A stretch of DNA of 64,000 nt from Paracholeplasma brassicae (GTDB lineage: Bacteria > Bacillota_I > Bacilli_A > Acholeplasmatales > UBA5453), in NCBI RefSeq assembly GCF_000967915.1, contig NC_022549.1, positions 732,366-796,365 on the forward strand, read 5' to 3'. Positions 1 through 8,834 of the stretch are shown here, in pieces. The translations under genes were made by a program, and so were the position numbers. The notes under the pieces are model-generated. The model was not told the origin of the DNA and did not search any database. It was given only the letters and a program-made list of their open reading frames with translations. Every line of letters begins with the position of its first letter. The stretch's first letter is position 1.

Positions 1-2
1 TA

Positions 3-1511
3 GAAAATTACTATTTATCAATGAACTTAGACGTTTCTTTCGTCGAGTTTTTTGCTGATTCAAGCTACCGTGTCACGGTCGTTTCAAGTGATTCTAGTGA
101 AGTGACGGATGCCTATCAAATACTTGACAATGACGTTATATCAAATCAAGAGTTTAAAGAAGTCGGTGCGTTTGTAACAAGATATGATCAAATGCTCGAT
201 GAAGATTATATCTACTATGTGAGCATTCTTCCGGATAACAACTATCTTAGAATTGGCTATTCATTAGAGGCCTATCAAAGCGATCAAAACAACTACATCT
301 TAGGTATGCTTTTCTTATTATTGGTCATTATTTTAACTGGTTATTTATTGACCTCAAAATGGGTAAAACGAATATTTGAGCCCATGGATACGTTAATATG
401 TGACATTGATTACCTTAAAGTAAATCAATCATTTTTCAAAATTCCTCTGACCAATCAAGACGAATTAGATGAATTAATCTTGCGAATTAACCATATGAGT
501 CACGACATTGAAGACAGTACTCACGGTTTATCTCAACAAAAAGAGTTGCTTGATATTTTACTAAATCACTCAAACCAAGGTGTTCTGATTTTTTCAAGTG
601 ACCAAGAAGTTGTTTTGCAAAATCGTTTGTTTGATTTTAAAGAACTAAATGAGTTGATTTCACAAAACTTAGGTCGTGTTATCGATCATCATCTGGTAGA
701 AACATTTCAGTTATCAAATGGAAATCAGGTCTATCAAATCCGTATGGCGAGCGTAACAAACAAAAATCTCGTTAGAAATCGGGGTAAAAATGGGGTTTTA
801 GTGCTAATTGAAGACATCACTAATAAGGTAATCCTAGAAAAAAATAAAAGAGACTTTTTTGCGAATGCTTCACATGAACTCAGATCACCATTAACATCAA
901 TACGAGGAGAAGCAGAACTTATTTTATACGACATGGTGACAGATAGTGAAAAGCAAGAACTGGCATCTAAAATAATCAAACAAGCGGGATCGATGGACAA
1001 CTTGTTAACCGATATGTTACTGCTATCGAAACTTGAAAACAGACCACAAGAAATCAAACAACCAGTTCAACTTGATGTCCTATTAAATGAAGTGTTTGAT
1101 GATTTTATGATTCAAATTAAAGAAAAAAGCATTTCAATCGAGAAAGATATTTCTCATGCGGTACTATTAGGTAACCCGACAGATTTTCGTTCCCTATTCA
1201 AAAATTTGATTGAAAATGCAATCAAATACAATCAAATAAACGGAAGCATTACAGTTCAGTTAACTCAAAAAAGACAATTCATTGAATTTGTTATTAAAGA
1301 CACAGGCATTGGTATATCAAGACAACATCAAGAACGCGTTTTTGAACGTTTTTATCAAGTGAATAAACACAGAAATCAAGTAAACTACGGCACTGGTTTA
1401 GGACTTTCAATTGTTAAACACATTGTACAACAATATCATGGTCAAATCGAAGTGGATAGTGAATTAAATAAAGGGACTAAGTTCACAATAACCTTTTCGG
1501 CTGTTTTATAA
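3..1511 (+). CDS. PhoR-like sensor histidine kinase (5' partial)
   Basis: Membrane histidine kinase, probably the partner of a PhoP/OmpR-type response regulator encoded just upstream of the window. The frame is open to the window edge with no stop. The usual first membrane helix before the extracellular domain is missing, so the ATG at 21 is probably internal and the gene is cut by the window. Counting from that ATG: extracellular sensor about 1-90, membrane helix about 92-112, HAMP-like linker, PAS-like stretch, H-box HELRSPL near 284, N-box near 394, DTGIGIS near 424 and GTGLGLS near 457. All catalytic boxes look intact. The signal is unknown. Confidence 0.9.
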   Translation, partial: ENYYLSMNLDVSFVEFFADSSYRVTVVSSDSSEVTDAYQILDNDVISNQEFKEVGAFVTRYDQMLDEDYIYYVSILPDNNYLRIGYSLEAYQSDQNNYILGMLFLLLVIILTGYLLTSKWVKRIFEPMDTLICDIDYLKVNQSFFKIPLTNQDELDELILRINHMSHDIEDSTHGLSQQKELLDILLNHSNQGVLIFSSDQEVVLQNRLFDFKELNELISQNLGRVIDHHLVETFQLSNGNQVYQIRMASVTNKNLVRNRGKNGVLVLIEDITNKVILEKNKRDFFANASHELRSPLTSIRGEAELILYDMVTDSEKQELASKIIKQAGSMDNLLTDMLLLSKLENRPQEIKQPVQLDVLLNEVFDDFMIQIKEKSISIEKDISHAVLLGNPTDFRSLFKNLIENAIKYNQINGSITVQLTQKRQFIEFVIKDTGIGISRQHQERVFERFYQVNKHRNQVNYGTGLGLSIVKHIVQQYHGQIEVDSELNKGTKFTITFSAVL

Positions 1512-1563
1512 TATCATTTTGAAAAATACGTATGATGAGTTATGATAGGTTTAGGTGAATATT

Positions 1564-2307
1564 ATGAATTTAACATTTAATGAAGTACCAAATCACAAAG
1601 GAATTGTCGTTATAAGTCATGGAATGGGTGAACATCAAGGTCTTTATAAAGACGTTTGTTTAAAACTAAATGAAAAAGGCTATTCGACTGCGATTTATGA
1701 CTTGTTTGGCCATGGGAGTAACCATCCAAATCACCCATTGAAAAGTTATCGAATTTACGTTGATGAATTAGATCAAGCGGTTAATGAAGTACGTAAGCAC
1801 CATAAAAAGGTGTTTTTAATTGGTTTTTCGCTAGGTGCGATGATCACCAACTTATACTTAGTAGATCATAAGAACGTTTCTGGGGCAATTGTGCTGAGTG
1901 GAAAGACAAAACCAATAAATTCGATTATCCTACCTGGCCTTCTTTTTAGAAATAAAAAGCTTAAGTTGAATTATAGTGATCCTAAAAAACGACATGAAGT
2001 TGATTTAAGCTTAAATTGTGATCCGGTCGTATTAAAGGAAGTCAATTATCAAATGTTATATCAAACACTCTACCAAGGCTTGAAAAAGCTTAGTCGATCG
2101 ATAAAAACAATTACTACACCGCTTTTAATACAACATGGCGGTAGTGATGAAATTGTTGATTCGGTCGAATCAATACAATTTTATGAACGATTGAAATCAA
2201 AAAAACAAATCATTATTTACCCAAACAGTAAACACGATTTGTTATTTGATGTCGATAAAGAATTAGTGATTAATGACCTTGTGTCATTTATGGATTACAC
2301 GGAATAA
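1564..2307 (+). CDS. Alpha/beta hydrolase, lysophospholipase/monoacylglycerol lipase-like
   Basis: Serine hydrolase of the alpha/beta fold, probably acting on lysolipids or monoacylglycerols. An N-terminal HGMGEH forms the oxyanion-side motif. The nucleophile elbow GFSLG is near residue 88, the acid lies in HGGSDEIVD near 195 and the catalytic His in SKHD near 222. Length 247 aa is normal for the family. A GTG at 1555 is in frame, but AGGTGA at 1553-1558 sits at proper distance only from the ATG at 1564, so that start is chosen. There is no signal peptide, so it is cytoplasmic. It follows the kinase after a 52-base gap and ends at a strong terminator. Confidence 0.85.
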   Translation: MNLTFNEVPNHKGIVVISHGMGEHQGLYKDVCLKLNEKGYSTAIYDLFGHGSNHPNHPLKSYRIYVDELDQAVNEVRKHHKKVFLIGFSLGAMITNLYLVDHKNVSGAIVLSGKTKPINSIILPGLLFRNKKLKLNYSDPKKRHEVDLSLNCDPVVLKEVNYQMLYQTLYQGLKKLSRSIKTITTPLLIQHGGSDEIVDSVESIQFYERLKSKKQIIIYPNSKHDLLFDVDKELVINDLVSFMDYTE

Positions 2308-2311
2308 ATAG

Positions 2312-2343
2312 GAAAAAACAACTGAAAATTCAGTTGTTTTTTT
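2312..2343. terminator. Bidirectional rho-independent terminator
   Basis: Ten-base perfect stem AACAACTGAA / TTCAGTTGTT (2317-2326 with 2329-2338). It is flanked by A-run on the left and T-run on the right, so it can end both the hydrolase gene and the convergent tetR-type gene. Confidence 0.85.
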
Positions 2344-2946
2344 AAATGAAAATACCGTTTTTAAGTATGAACATAACCTCATCTACGATTTTATCAAGAT
2401 CTTTATCAGTTAATGTATCCCTGAATAATACCTGAAGACCAACAAAGTTTGAAATCCCCATTAACACATAGGAGAGCGTTTCAAGAGATACCTCCGGATT
2501 TAGCTCCTGTTCTTCAACTGAAATCGCTAGGTTCTTCACATAAGCAGCGGAGAACTTTTGATAATATTGCTTGAATAAATCTTTGTCAACAAACATTGAT
2601 TCCCAAATGATTCTATACGATAACGGGTCTTGCCAAGCAAACTTTAGGAAAGCTCGAATGCCAAGGCGTTCTTTTTCATATCGAGAATTAGCGTCTTTAA
2701 TGCCTTCGTTAATCGCTTTTCTGATTGACTGACGATATTGGTTTAACAAAAAGTTATATAGAGCAAATTTATCATCAAAATAAATGTAAAAAGTGCCAGT
2801 TGCAATCCCAGCTTTTTCAATTATTTCATTGATTGAAGTCGACTGATAGCCATTTTTTGAAAATAGTTTTTTCCTGTTTGAATGATTTTATTAAAAGTTT
2901 TCATGCCATCTTTGCGTTTAGGAAGACGATAGTCTAATTTATCCAT
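2342..2946 (-). pseudogene. TetR-family regulator, one-base frameshift in the HTH region
   Basis: A TetR-type repressor read leftward. The start ATG is at 2946 with AGGTGAT just upstream. The first 30 or so codons read MDKLDYRLPKRKDG and on into the helix-turn-helix, then the frame breaks. Downstream of the break the sequence resumes as a clear TetR helix-turn-helix (NGYQSTSINEIIEKAG, then TGTFYIYFDDK) and a full ligand-binding domain. One A missing from the six-A run (T's at 2867-2872 on the plus strand) explains it exactly: seven A's would give a continuous reading frame of about 200 aa. It is divergent from the acyl-CoA dehydrogenase operon and is probably its FadR/PaaR-like regulator. It may be a sequencing error. 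Confidence 0.85.
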
Positions 2947-2965
2947 TGTAATCACCTATAGATAG

Positions 2966-2979
2966 TGTAAACGATTTTA
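2966..2979. promoter_or_regulatory. cre-like site, one mismatch
   Basis: TGTAAACGATTTTA matches the CcpA consensus TGWAANCGNTNWCA at 13 of 14 positions (T instead of C near the end). It lies between the tetR-type gene and the acyl-CoA dehydrogenase operon, about 34 bases upstream of the operon's -35 box. The regulator is inferred; none is in the window. Confidence 0.45.
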
Positions 2980-3012
2980 TTCAAAAACACAAGTGAAAAA
3001 ATATTTATACTA

Positions 3013-3041
3013 TTGACATTTCTTAGGATTAGGACTATCAT
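3013..3041 (+). promoter_or_regulatory. Promoter of the MaoC/acyl-CoA dehydrogenase/ETF operon
   Basis: TTGACA at 3013-3018 and TATCAT at 3036-3041, spaced by 17 bases, followed about 50 bases later by AAGAAAGGA and the MaoC start. A good sigma-A-type promoter. Confidence 0.75.
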
Positions 3042-3093
3042 TAAATTAAGATGAACGTTTATTCAGTATTTAAGAAAGGACTAAAGGAATAAA

Positions 3094-3501
3094 ATGACAA
3101 TTAAAGAAATTAAGGTTGGAGATGCGGCTTTCTTTGAAAAAACAATCACAGAAGCAGACGTATGCCTTTTTGCCGAAGTATCAGGGGATCATAACCCTGT
3201 TCACTTAGACGATACGTATGCTGCAAAGACCATGTTTCAAAAAAGAATCGCGCATGGTGGATTAATTAATTCACTATTTTCTACTGTTTTAGGCACTCAA
3301 CTACCTGGTGAGGGGACAATTTATTTATCTCAGGAATCAAAATTTATAAGACCAGTATATTTAAATGACCACATTAGGGCTTGTGTTGAAGCCGAAGAAA
3401 TCAATGAGGAGAAAAATCGAGTCCGTATGAAAACAATCGCTTACAATCAACATAATGAAGCGGTTGTCGTTGGACATGCGATTGTAATGTTGCCAAAATG
3501 A
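3094..3501 (+). CDS. MaoC/PhaJ-type (R)-enoyl-CoA hydratase
   Basis: Hot-dog fold hydratase that adds water to trans-2-enoyl-CoA (or dehydrates (R)-3-hydroxyacyl-CoA). The hydratase-2 motif is visible: catalytic Asp32 and His37 in SGDHNPVH, then AHGGLINS near 54. The 135 aa length matches PhaJ/MaoC single-domain enzymes. It is the first gene of a tight operon and overlaps the acyl-CoA dehydrogenase by ATGA. The partner genes make a short-chain acyl-CoA substrate likely; the exact acyl chain cannot be read. Confidence 0.88.
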   Translation: MTIKEIKVGDAAFFEKTITEADVCLFAEVSGDHNPVHLDDTYAAKTMFQKRIAHGGLINSLFSTVLGTQLPGEGTIYLSQESKFIRPVYLNDHIRACVEAEEINEEKNRVRMKTIAYNQHNEAVVVGHAIVMLPK

Positions 3502-4619
3502 AAAATGAACTATTGATTAAAATGATTGAAGAATTTGCTGTTAATGAAGTAAAACCACTGGCTTATGAGATTGATCGAGACGAACGTTTTCCAAAAGAAA
3601 CGGTTGAAAAGTTAAAGGAATATCGACTCATGGGACTGCCTTATGAAACCACTTATGGTGGCGCTGGCGCAAACTATGGGGCATACATTGATGCGGTGAG
3701 GATTCTATCGAAATATTGTGCGACCACCGGCGTTATTTTGTCGGCACATACCTCTTTATGTTGTTTTCCAATCCATCAATATGGAACCGAAGAGCAAAAA
3801 GAAAAATACCTGACAAAATTAAACAATGGGACCTATTTAGGAGCCTTTGGACTGACTGAACCTAATGCAGGCACGGATGCGTCTAAGCAACAAACAAAAG
3901 CCAAAGATTGTGGTGATTATTATGAAATCACCGGAAACAAGATTTTTATAACAAATGCCATCTATGCGGATATTTATATCATATTTGCGATGACAAACTC
4001 AGATTTAGGTCTAAAAGGTATTAGCGCGTTCATCTTAGAAAAAAACACTGAAGGCTTTAGCTTTGGACCTAAAGAGAAGAAAATGGGAATCAAGGGGTCA
4101 TCGACATGCGAATTGATTTTCAATCAGGTTAAAATCCCTAAAGAAAACTTATTAGGCAAAATAGGTGAGGGATTTAAAATCGCAATGGCAACCCTTGATG
4201 GGGGGCGTATCGGAATAGCGGCTCAAGCCCTTGGTATTGCAGAAGGTGCATTTGAAAAAGCGGTTGCTTATGTTAAAACAAGAAAGCAATTTGATAAACC
4301 AATCGCATCGTTTCAAAACACTCAATTTGTGGTTGCTGAAATGAAAACGCAAATAGAAGCAGCTAGAGGCTTATTAAATAAAGCCGTGAGTGACAAAGAA
4401 AAAGGATTAAATTACACCGAATCAGCTGCGATCGCTAAACTATTTTGTTCGAAAATCGCAGTTGAAGTATCCGATAAGGCGATTCAACTCATGGGTGGCT
4501 ATGGCTACATAAGAGACTATGAAATTGAACGCTATTTAAGAGATGCGAAAATCACAGAAATTTATGAAGGTACCTCAGAAGTTCAAAAAATGGTCATTGC
4601 TGGGAGGGTTCTCAAATAA
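3498..4619 (+). CDS. Acyl-CoA dehydrogenase (short-chain type)
   Basis: FAD flavoprotein that oxidises acyl-CoA to 2-enoyl-CoA or runs in reverse, exchanging electrons with the ETF encoded next. It shows the family signatures AFGLTEPNAGTDAS and QLMGGYGY. The catalytic base is Glu357 in YEGTSEVQ, the position used by butyryl-CoA dehydrogenases. The length of 373 aa is typical. The start overlaps the MaoC stop (ATGA), and the stop overlaps the EtfB start (TAATG). No thiolase or 3-hydroxyacyl-CoA dehydrogenase is nearby. Confidence 0.95.
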   Translation: MKNELLIKMIEEFAVNEVKPLAYEIDRDERFPKETVEKLKEYRLMGLPYETTYGGAGANYGAYIDAVRILSKYCATTGVILSAHTSLCCFPIHQYGTEEQKEKYLTKLNNGTYLGAFGLTEPNAGTDASKQQTKAKDCGDYYEITGNKIFITNAIYADIYIIFAMTNSDLGLKGISAFILEKNTEGFSFGPKEKKMGIKGSSTCELIFNQVKIPKENLLGKIGEGFKIAMATLDGGRIGIAAQALGIAEGAFEKAVAYVKTRKQFDKPIASFQNTQFVVAEMKTQIEAARGLLNKAVSDKEKGLNYTESAAIAKLFCSKIAVEVSDKAIQLMGGYGYIRDYEIERYLRDAKITEIYEGTSEVQKMVIAGRVLK

Positions 4620-5416
4620 TGAATATTGTAGTCTTAGTTAAACAAGTACCAGACACAACAGAGATTAAGATTGACAAAGAGATGAACACACTAATCAGAA
4701 CAGGTGTTAAATCCATCATCAACCCCGATGATTTAGCTGGTATTGAAGAAGCACTAAAATTGAAAAAAACCTATGGTGGAACCGTCAGCGTGGTTACAAT
4801 GGGACCAAAACAGGCAGAAATGATGTTAAGAGAACTTTATTCTAGAGGCGTTGACCAAACGTATTTAATTAGTGATCGAAAATTTGCTGGCTCTGATACG
4901 TTGGCAACCTCAACCATCCTATCAAGTTTCTTAAAAACACTGTCTTTTGATTTGATCATTGCTGGCTATCAAGCGATTGATGGGGACACTGCACAAGTTG
5001 GGCCACAAGTAGCTGAGCTACTGGGCATTCCGCAAGCCACTTATCTTCAGGAAATCGTATCTTATCAATCCAATCGTTTAATCGTAAAAAAACGAACAAA
5101 ACATGAGATTCAAACACTTAGAGTTAAGACACCTTGCCTGATAACCACATTATCCGATATGAATAAACCTAGGTACATGAATGCGTATGACATATTCAAT
5201 TCAAGCGATAAAGAAGTACTACTGATCACATTTGATGATTTGAACGTGGATGAAACAAAAGTCGGACTTAAAGGCTCACCAACATGGGTCAAAAAAACGT
5301 TTGTAAAACCAGTCGTTCAAAAATCACCAGTTGAAGTGATGGAACCAGAAGAGGCAGCGAAACTAATCGCTAAAAAAATATACCCATATATTGAGGTGAA
5401 CAATCATGAGTCATAA
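4619..5416 (+). CDS. etfB: Electron transfer flavoprotein beta subunit
   Basis: Nucleotide-binding ETF subunit that pairs with EtfA to carry electrons to or from the acyl-CoA dehydrogenase. It begins MNIVVLVKQVPDT, the family N-terminus, and carries NPDDLAGIEEALKLK and the AGYQAIDGDTAQVGPQ stretch near 120-135. Length 265 aa. GGGAGGG upstream and translational coupling by TAATG set the start. Whether this is a simple or an electron-bifurcating ETF cannot be decided from what I can read. Confidence 0.95.
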   Translation: MNIVVLVKQVPDTTEIKIDKEMNTLIRTGVKSIINPDDLAGIEEALKLKKTYGGTVSVVTMGPKQAEMMLRELYSRGVDQTYLISDRKFAGSDTLATSTILSSFLKTLSFDLIIAGYQAIDGDTAQVGPQVAELLGIPQATYLQEIVSYQSNRLIVKKRTKHEIQTLRVKTPCLITTLSDMNKPRYMNAYDIFNSSDKEVLLITFDDLNVDETKVGLKGSPTWVKKTFVKPVVQKSPVEVMEPEEAAKLIAKKIYPYIEVNNHES

Positions 5417-6386
5417 GGTTGCTATTTGGATTGAACAAGAAAACAATGACATTTTACCAATTGGTCTAGAATTGATTTCAGAGACAAGAGCACAAGTTCA
5501 AGATTCGACTCATATAACCGCTATATATTTAGGGACAGAATTGAACATCGAAGATAAAAATAAACTTAGAAAATGTGGTGCAAATGAAATTGTCTTTATC
5601 AAACACGAACGCTTATCTAAGTACAATACACAAGATTATACGAAAGCCATTTGTGATTACATGCAAACACGTCCAGATGTATTCTTAATCGGATCGACGT
5701 TAAATGGACGGGATTTAGCACCACGTATCTCTGCTAGACTAAAAACAGGGTTAACGGCAGATGCGACAATGTTAGAGTTTGAAAATCAAATAGATAAGTT
5801 ATTGTTACTAGCGACTAGGCCAGCACTTGGTGGTAACTTGTTTGCAACCATTATTTGCCAAAATCATGTGCCACAAATGGCAACGATTCGTCCAAATATA
5901 TTTGCCATAAGGGAAACTGAAGTACAGGTATGCAACAATCATGAGTATGTACCGATGCTAGAAGTCTCAAATGACGTTGAACTACTTGAAACGGAAATTC
6001 TAGAAGATAAACACGTCGACTTAAACAAAGCGAACGTTGTCGTTGCAGGAGGCAGAGGTGTTTCGACAATGTTTAGTGAACTTAAACGATTATCAAATCA
6101 AATCGGAGCAGAGGTTGCTGCTTCAAGAGCGGTTGTTGATGTAAATATTCTACCAAAAGACAGACTGGTTGGACAAACCGGCACCACCGTAAGACCAAAA
6201 GTCTATTTAGCCTTTGGCATAAGTGGAGCGATTCAGCATATCGCTGGCATGGATAAATCAGAGCTAGTTATTGCGGTTAATACGGATCCTAAAGCACTAA
6301 TATTTGATATCGCAGATATTTCAATCGTCGCTGATGCGAAAATCGTATTACCGTTATTAATTAAAGAGTTGGAAATATTGCAATAA
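5406..6386 (+). CDS. etfA: Electron transfer flavoprotein alpha subunit
   Basis: FAD-binding ETF subunit. The C-terminal FAD domain is clear: AGGRGVST near 216, ASRAVVD, GQTGTTVRPKVYLAFGISG and AVNTDPKALIFDIADI. The N-terminal half is the usual divergent ETF domain. No extra ferredoxin domain is fused at the front, unlike some clostridial EtfA. It overlaps etfB by 11 bases and closes the operon at a strong terminator. Confidence 0.95.
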   Translation: MSHKVAIWIEQENNDILPIGLELISETRAQVQDSTHITAIYLGTELNIEDKNKLRKCGANEIVFIKHERLSKYNTQDYTKAICDYMQTRPDVFLIGSTLNGRDLAPRISARLKTGLTADATMLEFENQIDKLLLLATRPALGGNLFATIICQNHVPQMATIRPNIFAIRETEVQVCNNHEYVPMLEVSNDVELLETEILEDKHVDLNKANVVVAGGRGVSTMFSELKRLSNQIGAEVAASRAVVDVNILPKDRLVGQTGTTVRPKVYLAFGISGAIQHIAGMDKSELVIAVNTDPKALIFDIADISIVADAKIVLPLLIKELEILQ

Positions 6387-6394
6387 AATCATTT

Positions 6395-6435
6395 AAAATA
6401 ACCGGTTTTTTCTAAAGAAACCGGTTATTTTTTTA
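6395..6435 (+). terminator. Terminator of the ETF operon
   Basis: Stem AAATAACCGGTTT (6396-6408) pairs with AAACCGGTTATTT (6418-6430), followed by a T run. It can also work on the other strand. Confidence 0.9.
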
Positions 6436-6535
6436 TTTTCTATTCTTTTTTCTTTGTTTGATTAATCAATGATTTATAAAAAATATACCTCAAAAAAATA
6501 TGTAAATTATTCTATACATTCGTTTCTATTTGTTG

Positions 6536-6541
6536 TATAAT
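6536..6541 (+). promoter_or_regulatory. -10 box before the AAA ATPase
   Basis: TATAAT at 6536-6541 with a weak -35 TATACA at 6513-6518 (17-base spacing). Transcription would start only about 10 bases before the ATG at 6558, giving a very short leader. Confidence 0.55.
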
Positions 6542-6557
6542 TTAATTGGTGATAATA

Positions 6558-7857
6558 ATGTTAAAAAGAAAGATATTCGACGACTTAATCAAATGGAAAG
6601 ACTCGCTAGATAAAAAAGCAATCCTACTAAAGGGATCAAGACACGTTGGCAAAACATATATTGTGAATTATTTTGCAAAAGAAAATTATACGAATTTAAT
6701 TCATTTAGATTTTGAGAACAATCCGAAACTTCGCTCTATTTTTGATGGTGAGCTTGATTTAGGTACTTTGACAAAACAGATATCATTAAAGCTGCAAACT
6801 GAAAAAATGGTACCTAATAAGACGTTTAATTTTTTTAGACGAAGTTCACTTGTGTCCGCGTGCACGCATGGCTGTAACAAATTTAACGGCCCAAGATAAA
6901 TACGATGTCATTATGGCAACGAGTGCTTATGGGATGAACATCGATAATTTTCCGCTTGAGTTAAATCCAAACGAACAGCTGATGAATTTGTATGGGTTAG
7001 ATTTCGAAGAATTCTTATGGGCTAATAGCATTAACTTAAACGTTATCGAACAAATTAAAACCCATTTTATCGCTGAAACAAGTGTACCAAGCGTTCTTCA
7101 TGACGCTGTGATGGAACTATTAAAAGAATATACAGTTATAGGTGGAATGCCAAAAGTCGTTGATGTTTTTACGACAAAACATAATTTTAAATCGGCATTG
7201 AAAATTCAAAAAGAAATTTTAAAAGATTACATGAGACAAATGCAAATGTATCTAAGCAAGGTGGAATCTAGAAAGACCAGCCTTTGCTTTAACTCAATTC
7301 CAAAACAACTAGAAAAAACGAATAAAAAGTTTATGTATGGTGTCGTTGAAGAACTATCGAATGCAAGAAAATATGAAAAAAGCATTCTAAATCTTCATGA
7401 CTCAGATCTAATTGAGATTTCATTCAATTTAACCGAACCTAAATGGCCATTTCGTAATCAAGTGAAGTATGATGTTTTTAAAGTCTATTTAAAAGATATC
7501 GGTCTGCTGACTTCTATGTATGGAGCAGAGGCACAGCAATCAATTATGGACGGAGATTTTTCATATAAAGAATTTGCGGTTTTAGAGAGCTTGGTTGCTG
7601 ATATTTTAATCAAAGGTAATCATAAGTTATACTATTTTAGTAAGAATGCAACATTGGATGTTGAGTTTATCTTAAAACTATTTAACAGAGTAACTGCCAT
7701 ATCGGTTAACCATGCGGATAATACGAAGGCAAAAGCATTAGATTCTGTCTATGAAAACTATGGCGTAAAAAGCGCAATTAAGCTTTCAATGACGAATAAA
7801 TTTGAAATAGATACATTTGTTAAAATGCCAATTTATATGGCAATGTTTTTACAATAA
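6558..7857 (+). pseudogene. AAA+ ATPase with DUF4143-type C-terminus, one-base frameshift at Walker B
   Basis: Member of the large prokaryotic AAA_14/DUF4143 ATPase family of unknown role. Walker A GSRHVGKT is near residues 26-33. The first frame derails at about 6825. In the next frame the sequence continues as LIFLDEVHLCPRARM, the Walker B region, and runs as a full ATPase and DUF4143 domain to 7857. Removing one T from the run at 6825-6827 joins the two into one protein of about 432 aa. GGTGA at 6548-6552 supports the ATG at 6558 over the in-frame TTG at 6546. It stands alone with its own promoter. Confidence 0.82.
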
Positions 7858-7882
7858 AAGTTAATAGGGGAAAATACAAAAT

Positions 7883-8704
7883 ATGATTGAATATCTAATT
7901 GGGTTACCAGTTTGGCTCTTAGCCTTACTGGGGGGCATTTTAACTTGGGGGCTAACGGCACTTGGGGCGTCCCTAGTCTTTTTCTTTAAAACAATCAATA
8001 AAGCAGTGCTTGCCATGATGCTTGGTTTTGCATCGGGAGTAATGATTGCAGCAAGTATGTGGTCATTAATCACACCTGCGATTAATCTAGCGCAAGAACA
8101 AGGAAAGATTGCATGGCTTGTGGCTAGTATTGGGTTATTATTGGGTGGTATTTTTCTATACGCATTTGATAAAATCATTCCACACATGCATTTTGGTGAA
8201 AATCACACAACTGAAGGGGTTAAAACATCATTATCACGAACAGTGTTGCTGATATTCTCGATTACACTACACAACATACCTGAAGGCTTAGCTGTTGGTG
8301 TTGCTTTTGGTGTTGTCGGATTAACGGGTGATATGAATCAAGCACTGATGGCTGCTATTGCAGTTGCAATCGGGATAGGAATTCAAAACTTCCCAGAAGG
8401 TGCAGCGGTTTCGATTCCTTTAAGACAAGAAGGATTATCAAGAAAAAAGTCATTTATGTATGGGCAAGCATCAGCGATTGTTGAACCAGTATTCGCAGTG
8501 ATAGGTGCGCTCTTAGTTAATTCAATGCAAGGCTTTTTACCCTACGCTTTAGCGTTTGCTGCGGGGGCAATGATTTACGTTGTTGTTGAAGAATTAATCC
8601 CTGAAGCACAAGAACAGGCAACGCCGACAGGTACACACTTTTCGACGTTTGGGTTTTTGTTTGGTTTTATCATAATGATGGTATTGGATGTCGCTTTAAG
8701 TTAA
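7883..8704 (+). CDS. ZIP-family metal transporter (GufA/ZupT-like)
   Basis: Integral membrane importer of Zn2+ or another divalent metal. About eight membrane helices are visible. The metal-site motifs are HNIPEG with His near 130 and QNFPEG near 168, the His/Gln pairing typical of the GufA subfamily. A conserved VVEELIPEAQ follows in the penultimate helix. Length 273 aa is normal. AGGGGAAAA precedes the ATG. It is a stand-alone gene ending at a short terminator. Confidence 0.9.
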   Translation: MIEYLIGLPVWLLALLGGILTWGLTALGASLVFFFKTINKAVLAMMLGFASGVMIAASMWSLITPAINLAQEQGKIAWLVASIGLLLGGIFLYAFDKIIPHMHFGENHTTEGVKTSLSRTVLLIFSITLHNIPEGLAVGVAFGVVGLTGDMNQALMAAIAVAIGIGIQNFPEGAAVSIPLRQEGLSRKKSFMYGQASAIVEPVFAVIGALLVNSMQGFLPYALAFAAGAMIYVVVEELIPEAQEQATPTGTHFSTFGFLFGFIIMMVLDVALS

Positions 8705-8710
8705 TAAATT

Positions 8711-8735
8711 AATTGGAGCCATCCAATTTTTTTAT
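8711..8735 (+). terminator. Terminator after the ZIP transporter
   Basis: Seven-base stem AATTGGA / TCCAATT around GCCA (8711-8728), followed by a T run. Confidence 0.7.
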
Positions 8736-8801
8736 ATTATAAGCGAACACAGTTTGAAGTTAATTTAAAATGTCATATTTGACGAAAATAAACTGTAAAT
8801 A

Positions 8802-8810
8802 TGGTATAAT
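8802..8810 (+). promoter_or_regulatory. Extended -10 promoter of the DUF1538/PII operon
   Basis: TGGTATAAT at 8802-8810 is a full extended -10. The nearest TTGACG (8779-8784) is 20 bases away, so the extended -10 probably does most of the work. Confidence 0.6.
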
Positions 8811-8834
8811 TAAAAATAAAAAGGGGTGATGCAT

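Noticed and set aside
734-1057. Minus-strand open frame inside the histidine kinase gene
   Set aside because: It lies wholly antisense to a well-matched kinase domain, has no ribosome site and no recognisable protein pattern.
3048-3066. GAACGTTTATTC as operator for the TetR-type regulator
   Set aside because: The symmetry is poor (only the central AACGTT and a few outer pairs match), so it is not reported as a site.
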